Positions 23,593-34,682 of a stretch of DNA of 64,000 nucleotides are shown here, one piece after another. This stretch comes from Ashinkailepas kermadecensis (Eukaryota; Arthropoda; Thecostraca; Neolepadidae). A program made the translations under genes and the position numbers. Where the stretch lies: NCBI GenBank assembly GCA_034440615.1, contig JAOTOM010004791.1, positions 410,159-474,158 of the forward strand, read 5' to 3'. The notes beneath the pieces were generated by a model. That model did not search any database, was not told the origin of the DNA, and saw only the letters and a program-made list of their open reading frames with translations. Position 1 is the first letter of the stretch. The number at the start of each line of letters is the position of its first letter.

Positions 23593-24417
23593 TTAACCCT
23601 TTCCGGTCATATCCTCACACCTCGTCTCGGGTGGCGGGGGGTGATACAAATCCCCCTCTAATCACCAAACTAAGCGTCGCATGGAAACGAAAGAGGTGTG
23701 ATCGGAAAGCGCTCAACCAGTAGACCATAAACCACCAAAAAAATGTATCCCCAAAAAGTGACATCATTAGGGGGCCTAGGTTTTCACGACTAAGATCATG
23801 TTTTTGGCTCTGGGGAGTTCATTTTGGAGAAATTTGAAGAAAAAAATTATTTTGAGTCAGAAAAGGAAGGAGAAATCGACCATGGCCCTACATTTTTTCC
23901 CCACACAAAAATCATAAATATATTTTTTGAAATGTCAAAATTTTGAGTTTTCAATTTTAATTATTTTTTTTTATAATGGGTAGAGCGGACCGAAAAACGT
24001 TGTTCGAAGTCAACTTGCGCTCATAAAAATGCTTACTTTAGCCAGAATCTTCGATTTTAGCCCTTATGGCCAAATATGCAAAACTAATAAGTACTCAAAA
24101 ACTGGAAAAGAAAAATACTTCTGGTGCGTTTTGTTTCTTCCCTAAAGATAAGCAAACGCTGAAAGTTTCATTAAAATATCTTTATCCGTTAAGGTGTGAC
24201 GACTGGTTGAACCATTCTGGAGGTGACCTCACTTGACCTTGCCTAACTCGTTGGCCCTAGATGACCTGACCTCACACTTTTGACACAACATGCCAAATTG
24301 ATGTGGGAAAAGGTATGCCAAATTTGGTCGTGATGCTGCGCTCCGTTCTTTCATTATCCGCGGAAAACCTTAGGGAGGGGGGGCGCATATCAAACTCCCC
24401 GAGACGGCGCGAGTTAA
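23593..24417 (-). mobile_element. TTAA-bounded non-autonomous element X, copy 2 (piggyBac-like)
   Basis: This 825-bp element is the inverted counterpart of 7014-7826. It is flanked on both sides by TTAA (23593-23596 and 24414-24417), the target duplicated by piggyBac transposases. The left terminus on the plus strand is TTAACCCTTTCCGG. CGTCTCGGG-type sequence and G/C runs occur subterminally at both ends. No transposase is encoded. Confidence 0.75.
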
Positions 24418-24850
24418 CAGAAGTATATTAGGAGATAAAACGAAGGATGTAAAAATCGATGACAAAGAAAGCGAGTAAAATACAAAACCAATCAGGACAA
24501 TCGAAAGTAATGGAGATGGTGCGTGGTAGATGAGAAACAAGTCAATCGGTCTATACCATGTCAGTTGTGTTGTCAACAAACACATTGAAGGTACGGTTCA
24601 TAGTGCTACACTGGCAGAGGGGAAAGCTACATTAGCCTATGCCCACCCTGCAAACCGCCGGTAGGAAATACGCAACATGCACTGTTATGAAGTTAAGGAA
24701 TTTCTAATCATCCGATATATCCACGTTCGGGAGTTGACCTAATATATCGGCAATACTAGATGGCTGAAAGTATTTCTGTCCGATAGAATTAAGATGGGTA
24801 CATTAAAGAAGTGTATGCTTAACCGTGACTACAGCACCACCGGCTGTGCT
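24418..24850. other. Unrecognised, possibly 3' end of LINE M1
   Basis: It lies immediately downstream, in the minus-strand sense, of the last recognised M1 coding sequence, so part may be its 3' untranslated region. No diagnostic sequence. Confidence 0.35.
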
Positions 24851-25490
24851 CTGGTCTGTCTTTCCCTGTAAAAAAATACTATGAGTTCGGTGTGTATGGC
24901 GGATACGCAGTCTACACAATGCCACCTCTTCCCTTATATTTTCTTTTCGAGCCGTAAACTGCCAGTATCCTACAGATGGTTTGAATTACTTTAAAATACA
25001 TGGTTTCTCTGAGGATCACCGATGTCGCCCTTCTCCCATGGTTGCTGAGTTCACCATGGTGAACAACTCTCATGCCGGTATCTTTATCTTAGCTGGGGCT
25101 ACGAGTTCTGAAGCGGCCTTATGGACTAAGACATGACCAGAATCACACATACAACTGGTACCGCAATGCATTGAACGGGATCCGTAAGTCTATTTAAGAT
25201 ACGTGATACTAAGTAATGTGGATGCGGTGGCCTGAGGAGAGCCTCGGTGGAGCGAACTCGGTGAGTCTGAGACCAGTGATATATTTTAATAGTGATGTCG
25301 AGAAATAAAACAGCGTCTTCCGTATTGCAAATTGTTCTGCGATGAAAACAGAGCATGCAGGAGGTAAAGCACACCTTTTTTCAACCTCACCATTCACAAA
25401 AGCGCAGCCTACACTAGACTGGCTCTTTGACCCGTCGGTGTAGAATACAGAACAATCGGAGCATTCCGAAATTTTACGCACAGCTGAACC
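24850..25490 (-). pseudogene. LINE M1: RNase H domain and C-terminus
   Basis: The minus strand reads CSVFYTDGSKSQSSVGCAF (about 25455-25400), the first catalytic block of the RNase H of I-group LINEs, then AEQFAIRKT with the conserved Glu. After a frame change the late block appears as SGHVLVHKAASEL, corresponding to the GH..I.GNE.AD motif with the Asp region eroded. A further change of frame gives ALCRLRIRHTEL, the L.RLR.GHT.LTH motif downstream of RNase H. Several stops and frameshifts show that it is inactive. In intact elements RNase H would remove template RNA during target-primed reverse transcription. Confidence 0.82.
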
Positions 25491-25679
25491 ACCGAATACA
25501 ACGGGAATGGTTATGGTTATGAATTTCCTATGTCATCAGTGAAAGGTCGACATCGGCAGATGGCACCCGACAGGGCTCGACTGCAGGCGCTTCGAACATG
25601 TACAACTTGATGAAGTGGTAGCCGCATATCCTTCAGCCACCAAAACACGCGCGGACAGACTGGTCTCGCTGGGGATCGA

Positions 25680-25990
25680 TGGCTAGACAGGGAATGCTCC
25701 GCCAGGTGTGTGTTGAATACTGCACTATGTGTAAGGAGTCTGCATCGTGCCTGCCTCCGTCCGTGCCCGGCGATGCGCGGCGTAGTGACCGGGCGCGCGG
25801 GCGCGGGAGCGCTGGCAACGTGGGCGACGCCGGCGGCGCGGCGGACGCCGCTTATTGTGCGCTTGCTGTTTGCTGAGTGTGTCTCTGCGGCGGGGCGCCC
25901 GGGGCCATCCGGTGGGAGCCGGGGTCGGGCCCGCGATGCCATGGCGAGAGGTTGTGGGTGCGGCGCGCTATCCGGCAGTCCTCGGTCGGA
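25680..25990. other. GC- and CpG-rich island inside LINE M1
   Basis: About 300 bp with many GCG/CGC runs, much richer in GC and CpG than surrounding sequence. It lies between the thumb-like segment and RNase H of M1. It could be an insertion with CpG-island character or a compositional oddity of the element. No transcript evidence. Confidence 0.5.
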
Positions 25991-26079
25991 CTACCGTTGG
26001 AGATTGTGAATCAAATACAGGAACTGAGGTCATCACACTTGAGTCCGCAAGCGAGCCTACACTCGGAGCCTGCATATGC

Positions 26080-26740
26080 GATGGGTGGTGGGGAGATTGT
26101 GAAATATGGCCTGCGTGCTTTAAAGTCAAACGCTTTCGACGTATATCTGGCATGAGTTTATTCGCTTCGAATACGAGGCATGCTTTGCGAGAAGTGCGGA
26201 AAAAGCCTGTGCAATTCCGAATACAAGCATTGTGGACAGTGCCCAGGGTCCCTTTCACGGAAGGTCGAATGCGTGTTTGCGAACGTGTGTTGTTTGTTAA
26301 TAAAAGCGTCGTGCACAGCAGGGTCCAATGTTACGAGATTATACAGTGTAATTCTGTTGTGTAGGAAAACACACCGAACGTTGGCAAGAATTAAGTTCGT
26401 CTCGAAATACCAAGCACGACTAGTGCTTATCATTTTTTACAATCACTTCGAAAGACCGGATGTAAGCGAAATAGGTCTGTAGTCCAACGGATCCATACTC
26501 TCCATGCCATCTGTTTTAACTGGAATGACGATTGCCTCGCTCCAGCTATCAGGGTAATCACCGCTAGTCCATATGAGGTCAACTGGATCTAAAATTACAC
26601 AAAGTGAACGATGCTGTAAATTCTTCAACATGTCATTGTGAATCAGATCAGGACCAGGTGCAGTATATTTCAACGTTGTTAGAGCTTGCCGAAGTTCCCA
26701 GACAGTAAAATTATCGTCGGCTAGGTGGGGTCTTGACATC
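26080..26740 (-). pseudogene. LINE M1: reverse transcriptase (fingers and thumb, palm missing)
   Basis: The frame 26739-26443 contains the N-terminal RT block: FTVWELRQALTTLK, TAPGPDLIHNDML, then a W..G.YP.SW..A..IPV stretch and PLDYRPISLTS. Only about 180 bp later, NCTGFFRTSRKACLVFEA then RRKRLTLKHAG (about 26220-26110) matches the thumb segment of such RTs. The expected 700 or so bp of palm with the F.D...AFD and YADD catalytic motifs is absent, so the RT core was deleted. Confidence 0.82.
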
Positions 26741-27350
26741 CTTAACGCCCGCGTCTCTCCAAAACATTTACAAACACGTCTGCGACTTCTCAGGGCTTTG
26801 TGAATTCTCCGCCGGCTCCTACAACAGGCGTTGGTGTTGCCGGGCTTGGACTATTAAGAAGTCAACGGATGCGCCGCCATACGTCTCCGACAGAAGCAAA
26901 TGTATTGATTTTACGGATATATCTTTTGCGAAGAGGAGCGATGACGTCTTGGATAATTCGCTTCGCAATTGCCTGAATGCGTTCATACGTCATACGGCTT
27001 GATGTTGTGCACGAATTGTCGAAGCAACTGAAGGCCTTTTAACGTTACTTAATAGCAACTTTGCAAGCATCCATTCATCATGAGACTGGGATACGCCGAG
27101 GACTGCATGAAGTCTGAGGAATAAAAGCTTTTGCAGACGAAATTATGACTGATGTGACGTTATGCGTTAGTGCGCACTTCCCCAGATGGGCCCCTGTGGC
27201 TCTTATTAAGCCTTAATACTTTATACTTTTTAGTATATTAATGTCGTCTGCGTCGAGTGTTGCAAACAAAAAAGTACAAACCGGGCTCTCTGCATGTTCC
27301 ATTACGGCATGCGGGCTCCTGGATGATGGGTATTGATAGTGAGTCATATT
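26741..27350 (-). pseudogene. LINE M1: EN-RT linker
   Basis: Minus-strand translation shows VGDVWRRIR and, after LLNSPSPATP, GGEFTKP then EVADVFVNVL. This is the W..I..L......P.....G......EVAD.F arrangement typical between endonuclease and RT in RNase H-bearing LINEs. Stops interrupt it. It joins the EN and RT pieces into one element. Confidence 0.7.
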
Positions 27351-27925
27351 GGAAAGTGATCACTATCTTCAGGAGAGTTGTCAACGTTCCATGCGAATCT
27401 CTCAGCGATCTTAGGGGAGCAAATGGATAGGATAGGTCAATTGCAGACCTAGAGCCGGAAGGTGAAAAATGCGTGTGATGTCCGGTATTTCAAGGAACCA
27501 GGTTGTGCCGGGAAAGAAAATCCATCAGCTGTCTGCGCTTCCTGCTCGATGATGCGCATTCCCAGGCCGTACTGTGGCAATTCAAATCACCGACAAGTAT
27601 GACAGGGAGAGGAAGCTGCTGCAAGAGTACTTCCAGGCCACCCACGGGAAGGTCCTTCGAAGGTGGTAAACAAATCGAATCTATTGTAACCTTTAGTCTG
27701 CCTGCAATTAAGTATTAACTGTGAACATCCTAAAGGGAGCAGAAAGGTGATGAGATGGTGAGTCTCGACGGTCATCTGAAAGTTTTGTCTCCTGCGAGCA
27801 CACGAGAGGGATGTGATACGATAAAAGCATCGCAAAAATAGCAGAATTCGACCTGCCATTGTATGTGCCAATGGCACATGCGTGTGCCATTGGCACACGC
27901 ATGTGCCATTGTAAAATCTTCCGAC
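27351..27925 (-). pseudogene. LINE M1: apurinic-like endonuclease
   Basis: The ORF2 start is recognisable as KILQW...NGRSNSAIFAML (about 27918-27840). Then come PLVCSQETKLSDD with the catalytic Glu (about 27795) and, in another frame, PVILVGDLNCHSTAWE (27615-27560) with the GDLN.H motif, then SRSAIDLSYPF. In life this domain nicks target DNA. The N-terminal motif is split by an in-frame palindrome (27869-27911). Stops and frameshifts indicate a dead copy. Neighbours in the same orientation are gag upstream and RT downstream. Confidence 0.85.
27869..27911. repeat. Perfect 21-bp palindrome with 1-nt centre
   Basis: The left arm 27869-27889 and right arm 27891-27911 are exact reverse complements around a single T. 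It falls inside the W-x-x-N-G motif at the start of the M1 endonuclease and is read in frame there. Confidence 0.97.
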
Positions 27926-28099
27926 TTTTGGTTCCATTGTGGTGAGGGAAGTGTTACGCCAGGGATCCCAGAATAAAAGCATGCATGACGATAGAAAATG
28001 GATGAAATCGTGTGCAGACTGGGATTGAATAGGAGGGGAGCCTGCGTTTTAAAACCAGGTATCCGTCCTCCGCCCAAGCGAGGGAAGCATAGGTGACTC

Positions 28100-29750
28100 G
28101 GAGGGCTCATCGCCACTCGGTCCAAGGGACGGAGTCCTCGGGTGAGAGCGCTGTCATCCATCCCCCGACGGAGAGCCAGATGATGGTAGGCCTCGTTTCT
28201 GGGAACCCATCCAGGGGAGGTGGGGGAGGACACATCTCGTTGACAGACGGAGCTTCCGCCGATCCCTCCACTTTCCTTCGTGGCGATGGAGTGGCCAGTC
28301 TTGGGGGAGGAGCTTCGTCAGCACCTTGGCGGCTCCTCGCCCAGGTCTTTTCCATCTGAGCGACCCGTGCTCGCTTTTCCTTGGAGGCGCGCCTATCAGC
28401 TACCTAGTAGTTAATGCTGATATCGGGGATTTGGATTGATCGGTAGCTGTTTCGGAACAACGATGCAGATGCGGCAGTAGAAGTTGAGGTTGAGGTTGAG
28501 GCCTGGCTGATGGGAGGGGAGGAGGTGGAGATGATAGATTTTGGTGTAGTGTCGGTGCGTATGGAGTCGAGGGGCGTGGGAAGCGGAGATGGGGGTTTCG
28601 AGGTAGACGATGCGATAAATGGGGAGTGCCTATGATTGGATGGCGAGGACAGAGTAGGCCTCTTAGACCGATGGACCTAAGTCCACTCCCCATCATAGGA
28701 TTTTGATCGGGAGGAGTCCTCTTGTGGGCTAACGGCGCATCCACTCGTGGCAGGTGGTATTTCGGTCGCTTCGGTGTAGTTTTGTATTGGCTGCCCTTGC
28801 CTCTCTGGCGACGCAAGAGGCACTTCAGAAGATCGAAGAAGAACAATAAGTTGAACGCAATCAGCTCAGATGCCTTGTTGGGTTGCGCTGCTGGGGAGAG
28901 AGGGGGGGGGCTATCAGATATTTCCTCTAAGTCTGGTGTGCGATTGTAGAGGTAGGGTTTGTCTTCGCTGTATGTGCTATCATTGGGTGAGCTCCCTCAT
29001 GGAGCTCAAGCGCCTCCCGAAATGTCATTTTTGAACATTGTTTTTCTCTCAACTATCTTGTTCTCTTTTAGGAAAATTGGACAAGAACGGTCATGAATGG
29101 GGTTTCTGGTTGGGGCCGCAGTTGGAACATTTTTTACTCTCGCTTCGCTTTTCCCAATAATATGCTCCGCTGATCAACATCTCTCGCATGTACCGCGGTT
29201 TCCCAATAATATGCTCCGCTGATCCACATCTCTCGCATGTATCGCGGTTTCCCAGTAATATGCTCCGCTGATCCACATCTCTCGCATGTACCGCGGTTTC
29301 AACAGTGCTGTGACGTGTGGTCAAATCAGGAACATCTGAAACACCTCGTCCGGCTTGAGACAAATGAATGGACCTTCACGCGAGCATATCGACGAAGATG
29401 ACATCAGAACAATCCGTCGTGCAAAATGTTAAGATGAAGTTGTTAGTCGATTGTGTTTCCTGCCACATCTTAATCGTGATTCTTTGCGCGGGTCTACCAC
29501 TCCCCACTATGCCAGGCCATCCACAATGTCAGCGTCCGACACATCTCTCAAGTCATAACAGTTGATGACGTCTTTCGAGTAACTTTGTCGTATTGTGGGG
29601 TCCAATTTCGATATGCACGGTGACCTGCTGCTGGTTTCATTCGCTGCTGATCGCCTGCTGGTTTCATTTCGTACCGTGTAATTTAATTCGATTGCGCCCA
29701 TCGCCTTCCTTGCGTCCTCAAATTCCAATTCTAGGTCACCGTCTCTCAGC
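28100..29750 (-). pseudogene. LINE M1: ORF1 (gag-like) with zinc knuckles
   Basis: Minus-strand order: DVINCYDLRDVSDADIVDGL (about 29572-29513), a hallmark of Jockey/I-type gag proteins. Then TRCFRCS..DHTSQHC (about 29345-29300), a CCHC knuckle, and CERCGSAEHIIGK plus KKCSNCG (29091-29250) for a second and third knuckle, but scrambled by a 49-bp tandem duplication. A Pro-rich tail follows (28846-28400, PPPPLPSARPQPQPQ) and leads to ORF2. Such proteins bind element RNA. Several frameshifts and stops disable it. The 5' end is uncertain, as nothing recognisable lies above 29750. Confidence 0.8.
29150..29302. repeat. 49-bp tandem repeat within gag zinc knuckle
   Basis: Three units start at 29150, 29199 and 29248. 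Each contains CCCAATAATATGCTCCGCTG and ATCTCTCGCATGTACCGCGG. As 49 is not a multiple of three, each added unit shifts the gag frame. Confidence 0.95.
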
Positions 29751-30500
29751 TATTCGCACCTCAGTACCAATCCTGGCCTGTCACAAGCTTCTTTTCTCGG
29801 ACACGAGGTGAGCAGCTCGATATTTTTCCTTCTTCTATTGACTTTATAATGATAATACGAGATGCAGGAAGGCTAGCTTCAAGCCGTTCAGTACATATGT
29901 CGCACATCGATTTCTGGCAGGTCGATTCGTCTGTCCCCTGTTACAGAGGGCAGGATGGTCGTTTTGTGTGCTTGTGATTGCCATGTGAATGTGCTTGCAT
30001 TCTGCTCTTCGGGACGCCCCACCACATAGGCGCCCTTTGGAGGGACGCCTGAGTGCCGCAGACGGGAGGATACCAGTCGCTCAAAGAGCTATGTGGTGCA
30101 GGCGATGCCGTTCCCGGTCAGGAAAGAGAGAGAGACTCACCACCACGCCCGGGATCCCAGGCCCTGAGCCAGATGTGACCTGTCAGTTGGCCCGTATGGG
30201 GCCCTACGGACCCGACCGCCCCTCTGGGATATCAGGACCAAAGACGCGTGTTGGTCCCCCGTCACAACTAGCACCGTGCGACGGGGGACCTCAGCCTCCA
30301 GAACTCCTTCAGCCCCCGGGGGACGGGCAGAGGGGGCGCGACTGCCCCGATGAAAATGAGTGGACGGATAGACCCGGGTAAGTTGGCCTACCTGCTCATA
30401 GCGGGAAGGGTTGGCGTTGCAGGGCCGGGTGAAGGACAAGGATGTTGAAACGAGACGGATATTGGAATGGTGGCAGAGGTATGGAATACAGAAAGAGGCA
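29751..30500. other. Unrecognised, moderately GC-rich
   Basis: No gene was recognised. Reading frames on both strands at 29989-30381 and 30137-30538 overlap and lack motifs. Confidence 0.45.
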
Positions 30501-31316
30501 CTCCTAGTCTGATTCCTTCCGCCGGAACATTGAAGCACTTAATTTCCCCAGCATGGAAAGATGATTCCTCGTCGGGGGAAGAAATGTACGCCTGGGCTTT
30601 GTGTTGACTGGTCGGCATATCCCGCCGTGTTGTCCGGTGTTGACACTGACGCTGTCACTCCCCAGCACTCTGATGTCGACATCCATCTCACTCGAGATGG
30701 CCCACAGATCCAACAGCACGTCTGCGGCGCGGCCACGCACACTGAGGTGTAAGCGTGTCACATATACGCCTCCGGGTTCTGATATCGCTGCCACATGCTC
30801 TTCCACCGTTTTGGGAGCGATTCACCGAGTGCTATGTCCTCCCTTCAGTCGAAGTACAGTCCTGTCAGTACGCCAGTGTGAACCTAAGCGTGTCCATCAG
30901 CCCGTGATAGGCGGCGCGTTGGCTCCATCACCAGCCACATGTTCATGGTGTCGACCTCACTGGCATTATCGCCAGGTTTCAGGCGTCCTATACCATTGGG
31001 ATGCATTTATTACTGCCGCACAAGCTCGGTTCGACAAGCCGTATCTGTCAGCTGCCATAGCCGTGTGTACCAGCTCGTCATTGCACCTGTCTCCTGACAT
31101 GTGCAGTCCGAAGCCACCGCCACGTGCGTTTAAACTGGACGGTAGTGATGCAGAAGATGACTGCGGTCCGAACTGGACGGTAGTGATGCAGAAGACGACT
31201 GCGGTCCGAACGAGTCGGATTCGGAGTGGCTCTGAAGTCCGGACGGGCCCGGCTCCCAGAGCGAAAGCGATCCGAACTGCAGTCCGGAACAACTTACGAT
31301 TTCCTGCTGTTTCCAC
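30500..31316 (-). pseudogene. Decayed transposon protein (LYFDGRKD/NTG-type, transposase-like)
   Basis: Minus-strand reading gives, in order: MAADRYGLSNRACAAVINAS (about 31050-30990), LYFD.REDIAL (about 30865-30835), EEHVAAISEPGGVYV (30803-30760) and GSDSVSVNTGQHGG (about 30660-30620). The order DRYG.S.RA, YFDGRKD, EEH....EPG.Y and G.DG..VNTG..GG is one I recognise from a poorly characterised, transposon-associated protein family of arthropods and cnidarians. Two Asp-centred blocks suggest an RNase H-fold DDE-type core, which is inference. Frame changes and a stop in the first block make it a pseudogene. A 38-bp duplication lies at 31134-31211. No terminal repeats were found. Confidence 0.55.
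31134..31211. repeat. 38-bp tandem duplication
   Basis: GGTAGTGATGCAGAAGA followed by GACTGCGGTCCGAAC occurs twice, starting at 31141 and 31179. Confidence 0.95.
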
Positions 31317-31479
31317 TCCTCACGTTTCTGTCGTCATTCAGTCTCCCCTGATCCACACCAGACATGTGCTCACCGCGCTGGTCGAGAAGAAAGCCGACCT
31401 CCAGTTCGGGCTCACGCTTAGCCCATGGGCACAACCAGCTTGGGAAATCGCTGTACATGCAGCTCGCCATATCAAATAA

Positions 31480-32690
31480 CTCCTTGTACATGCAGCTCTG
31501 CCAACCAGCTGGTATCTCCTTCACTGTCGGTTGGCTTTTTGTGTTGCGGCTTACGCTGTCCTTTCATTACCTTTTTTCGACCCTTCGCAACTCACTGGTT
31601 CTGCAATGTTTGCATGATGGGCTATCCATCAACATAGTAGCTGGCAACATAAAGCGTGCATTATTGGCGATTCCAGGATAAATTACCAAGGTAGACTCCA
31701 AATTGTTCATCACACCACTCCGATTTTGATAGAAATTAGTGTATCTACGGCCCATCTTACGATTCTGAGATATATTATTTCTAGGTCAAAGGGTCAAGAG
31801 ATACAGGTTAAGAAGATGTTGATATCACACGGAATGTTCACATAGAACATTATTGTATCTTCTTAGTTCTAGCAAATATCTCACCAAACGTATATATCAC
31901 TTGAAAGCGGAAGATCGGCCGAACAATAAAAATACATGTGATCTTCTGAAGTCAATGACCCAAAATATATTGTGACCCAATATATTTTTATTGATCTTGA
32001 GATCCTTTAAAATCTTCTTATTTTCACGTTTTAGCTAACGGGTGCCCGACTCCTATCTGATGACGCAAAGCTTTTTTGAAAAGTCGAATCCGTAATGGGT
32101 CACAGATGAAATGTCACTGCCTGACATGAGTTGCGGATAATTGCATTTTACGTGACTAGAGGCATAGCCGATATGGATGCCATTTAAAATCTACTCACCC
32201 ATAGATCACAATGGTGATATTGTCAACTACACCAGAGGTCAAAAAGGTCACATGTGGGTCAGTGACCTGAACTCGATATGATGTGCATTTTAGAAGTGGT
32301 CGATGCGTATCCAATTTTAAAGCACTTTCCTGGCAGATCGAGATTATATCAGGCTTAGTTGCATCAGAGGTCACGATACTCACATATGAGTCAGCGCCCT
32401 GTCCTTAGTCGGAAGCCGGAGGTGTGTGTTACAGAAGGCATTCGATATGGGTGTCGTTTGGGAGCACTTTGCTCGAGGAAAACAACAAGGCAACAAGGTC
32501 ACCTTTGTATAATTTGCCTTTCTTACGATGCCTGGTAGGATTTGGTCACAGTCTGGTGTTCTCCTGTCGCTGGGACCGGTTGACACGTGAGCGACGGCCA
32601 CGCATGTCGCTGAACAGATATTGAACAGGGAAGTGGCTTACCTGGACAAGTCTGACGATATTAGTAGGCTGCACCCTGGTAGGGGGATAA
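31480..32690. other. Unrecognised region
   Basis: No recognised gene. TGTACATGCAGCTC is directly repeated at 31452 and 31484. GAGGTCA-containing segments recur loosely between 32215 and 32390. Confidence 0.45.
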
Positions 32691-32724
32691 TATAGCCGTT
32701 CGCGATGCATGGTGAACGGCTATA
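32691..32724. repeat. Perfect 11-bp inverted repeat, 12-nt loop
   Basis: TATAGCCGTTC (32691-32701) and GAACGGCTATA (32714-32724). Confidence 0.93.
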
Positions 32725-33043
32725 GGCACGACAAATATCGCGAAGGCACGAAATGTGCGGTGCAAGAGCAACTGCTATTGGGCAATCTTCGCGAACTGAG
32801 CATTGCTTGAAAGGAAGGGAGACAGCCCTGTATCGGGTTTTCAACTACTGCGAGTCTGAGGCCTCACCATTGCGTGCTGGCCGACAGCCAAGAACTCACA
32901 ACGTCTCTGTGTGTGATTGTTGCACGTCGACTGATGTGCTTTCGACCGACGAGCATGTTTCCAATGTTTCCATGCTTGGCAATGTAGCACCACAGCTGAT
33001 GCGTGACCATTTTATTGCCCAGGGGCAATCGCAGCAGCTGCGT

Positions 33044-33045
<2 letters not shown>

Positions 33046-33106
<61 letters not shown>

Positions 33107-33121
33107 CCTCCCTCCCTCCCT

Positions 33122-33191
<70 letters not shown>

Positions 33192-33196
33192 CCTCT
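33046..33196. repeat. Polypyrimidine tract (CT)n(CCCT)n(CT)n
   Basis: About 150 bp of pure pyrimidine on the plus strand: CT repeats, a central CCCT block (33102-33130), more CT with one TT break, ending in CCCTCCCTC. Mirror-symmetric homopurine tracts can form intramolecular triplexes. Confidence 0.97.
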
Positions 33197-33369
33197 GATA
33201 GTGAGACGGTCGTGGTCGGCACTTTTCATACGTCATACCGGATGCGGCTCCCAGTTTTTGATTCGAATAACTCCCAATGCACTCTTCATCCGTCAGCGCC
33301 ATGCACGAGCGATTCATGTAAATGCGTTCGCGCCGTCTGACTGCCTGGCAAATGACACGGCTGGCGTGG

Positions 33370-34001
33370 CAGCGCTCCAGTCTGTGTTGACTCCTCAGGT
33401 CCCGCAGCGCTCCAGTCTGTGTTGACTCCTCAGGTCCCGCAGCGTTCCAGTCTGTGTTGACTCCTCAGGTCCCGCAGCGCTCCAGTCTGTGTTGACTCCT
33501 CAGGTCCTGCAGCGCTCCAGTCTGTGTTGACTCCTCAGGTCCTGCAGCGTTGCAGTCTGTGTTGACTCCTCAGGTCCTGCAGCGCTCCAGTCTGTGTTGA
33601 CTCCTCAGGTCCTGCAGCGCTCCAGTCTGTGTTGACTCCTCAGGTCCCGCAGCGCTCCAGTCTGTGTTGACTCCTCAGGTCCTGCAGCGCTCCAGTCTGT
33701 GTTGACTCCTCAGGTCCTGCAGCGCTCCAGTCTGTGTTGACTCCTCAGGTCCCGCAGCGCTCCAGTCTGTGTTGACTCCTCAGGTCCTGCAGAGCTCCAG
33801 TCTGTGTTGACTCCTCAGGTCCTGCAGCGCTCCAGTCTGTGTTGACTCCTCAGGTCCTGCAGCGCTCTGGTCTGTGTTGACTCCTCAGGTCCCGCAGCGC
33901 TCCAGTCTGTGTTGACTCCTCAGGTCCCGCAGCGCTCCAGTCTGTGTTGACTCCTCAGGTCCTGCAGCGCTCCAGTCTGTGTTGACTCCTCAGGTCCTGC
34001 A
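33370..34001. repeat. 35-bp minisatellite, 18 copies
   Basis: Unit CAGCGCTCCAGTCTGTGTTG plus ACTCCTCAGGTCCYG. It is very homogeneous, with only a handful of substitutions, which implies recent expansion. Confidence 0.98.
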
Positions 34002-34682
34002 GACGTACTCATAACTGGCGAAACTTCACTTCTTCTACGATATTTGCCCCGGGAAACATGCCACGGAAATATATGTTAACAACAGCCATAACTTTGCAAA
34101 TATGTGCAGCCGCCAGACAGACTGGAGTATCAAATGTGAGTGCATTTTGTGTTGGCAACCGCGCACGGTCAAAAGCGTCAGCCTCCCACGGCTATAAGAT
34201 GGGTAAATCGTAGCCCTTCGACATTCCTTGAAAATTGTGAGTGGTTCCTCAGCACTAAGATAAGATTTGTATTTGTCTCGGCGTCCGAAAGGTGAGGTAT
34301 AGCCAATACCTGCAGCTCGGTTACGTGAACCGCTTCGCATGAAGAGCATCACGAGTCCTCAACACTTTGTGTCGTTAGATGAGCATATAACATGATAGTA
34401 GATATTATGATATTCCTGCAGATGTCGACAACTGTTTGCGCCTCTTCCGTAACTGACAAGCATGACCCTGCATTGAATTATGTTGTGCTGAAACTTTGAA
34501 GATCATGCACATAACGTACTTGCTACATTCACTATGCATCTTTAACTAAATGTGTTTGTAACTGAAATGCATTGTGTGATAGCATGCAATTCCCTACGAA
34601 ATGGACGAGTTCCACTTGAATAATTTCTCAGAAAGCGAACGGGGTTTTTCATCAGATGCAACTCTTCTTCTTCGGCTTCACA
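34002..34682. other. Unrecognised, may include LINE M2 3' untranslated region
   Basis: No motif. It lies downstream of M2 in its reading direction. Confidence 0.35.

Noticed and set aside
26180..26482. Small plus-strand frame with C..C pairs (CEKCGKSLC, HCGQC)
   Set aside because: It is antisense to the RT thumb region of LINE M1, and the rest of the frame shows no domain.
33370..34001. CRISPR-like regular repeat
   Set aside because: The 35-bp units are contiguous with no unique spacers. This is a minisatellite in a eukaryotic genome.
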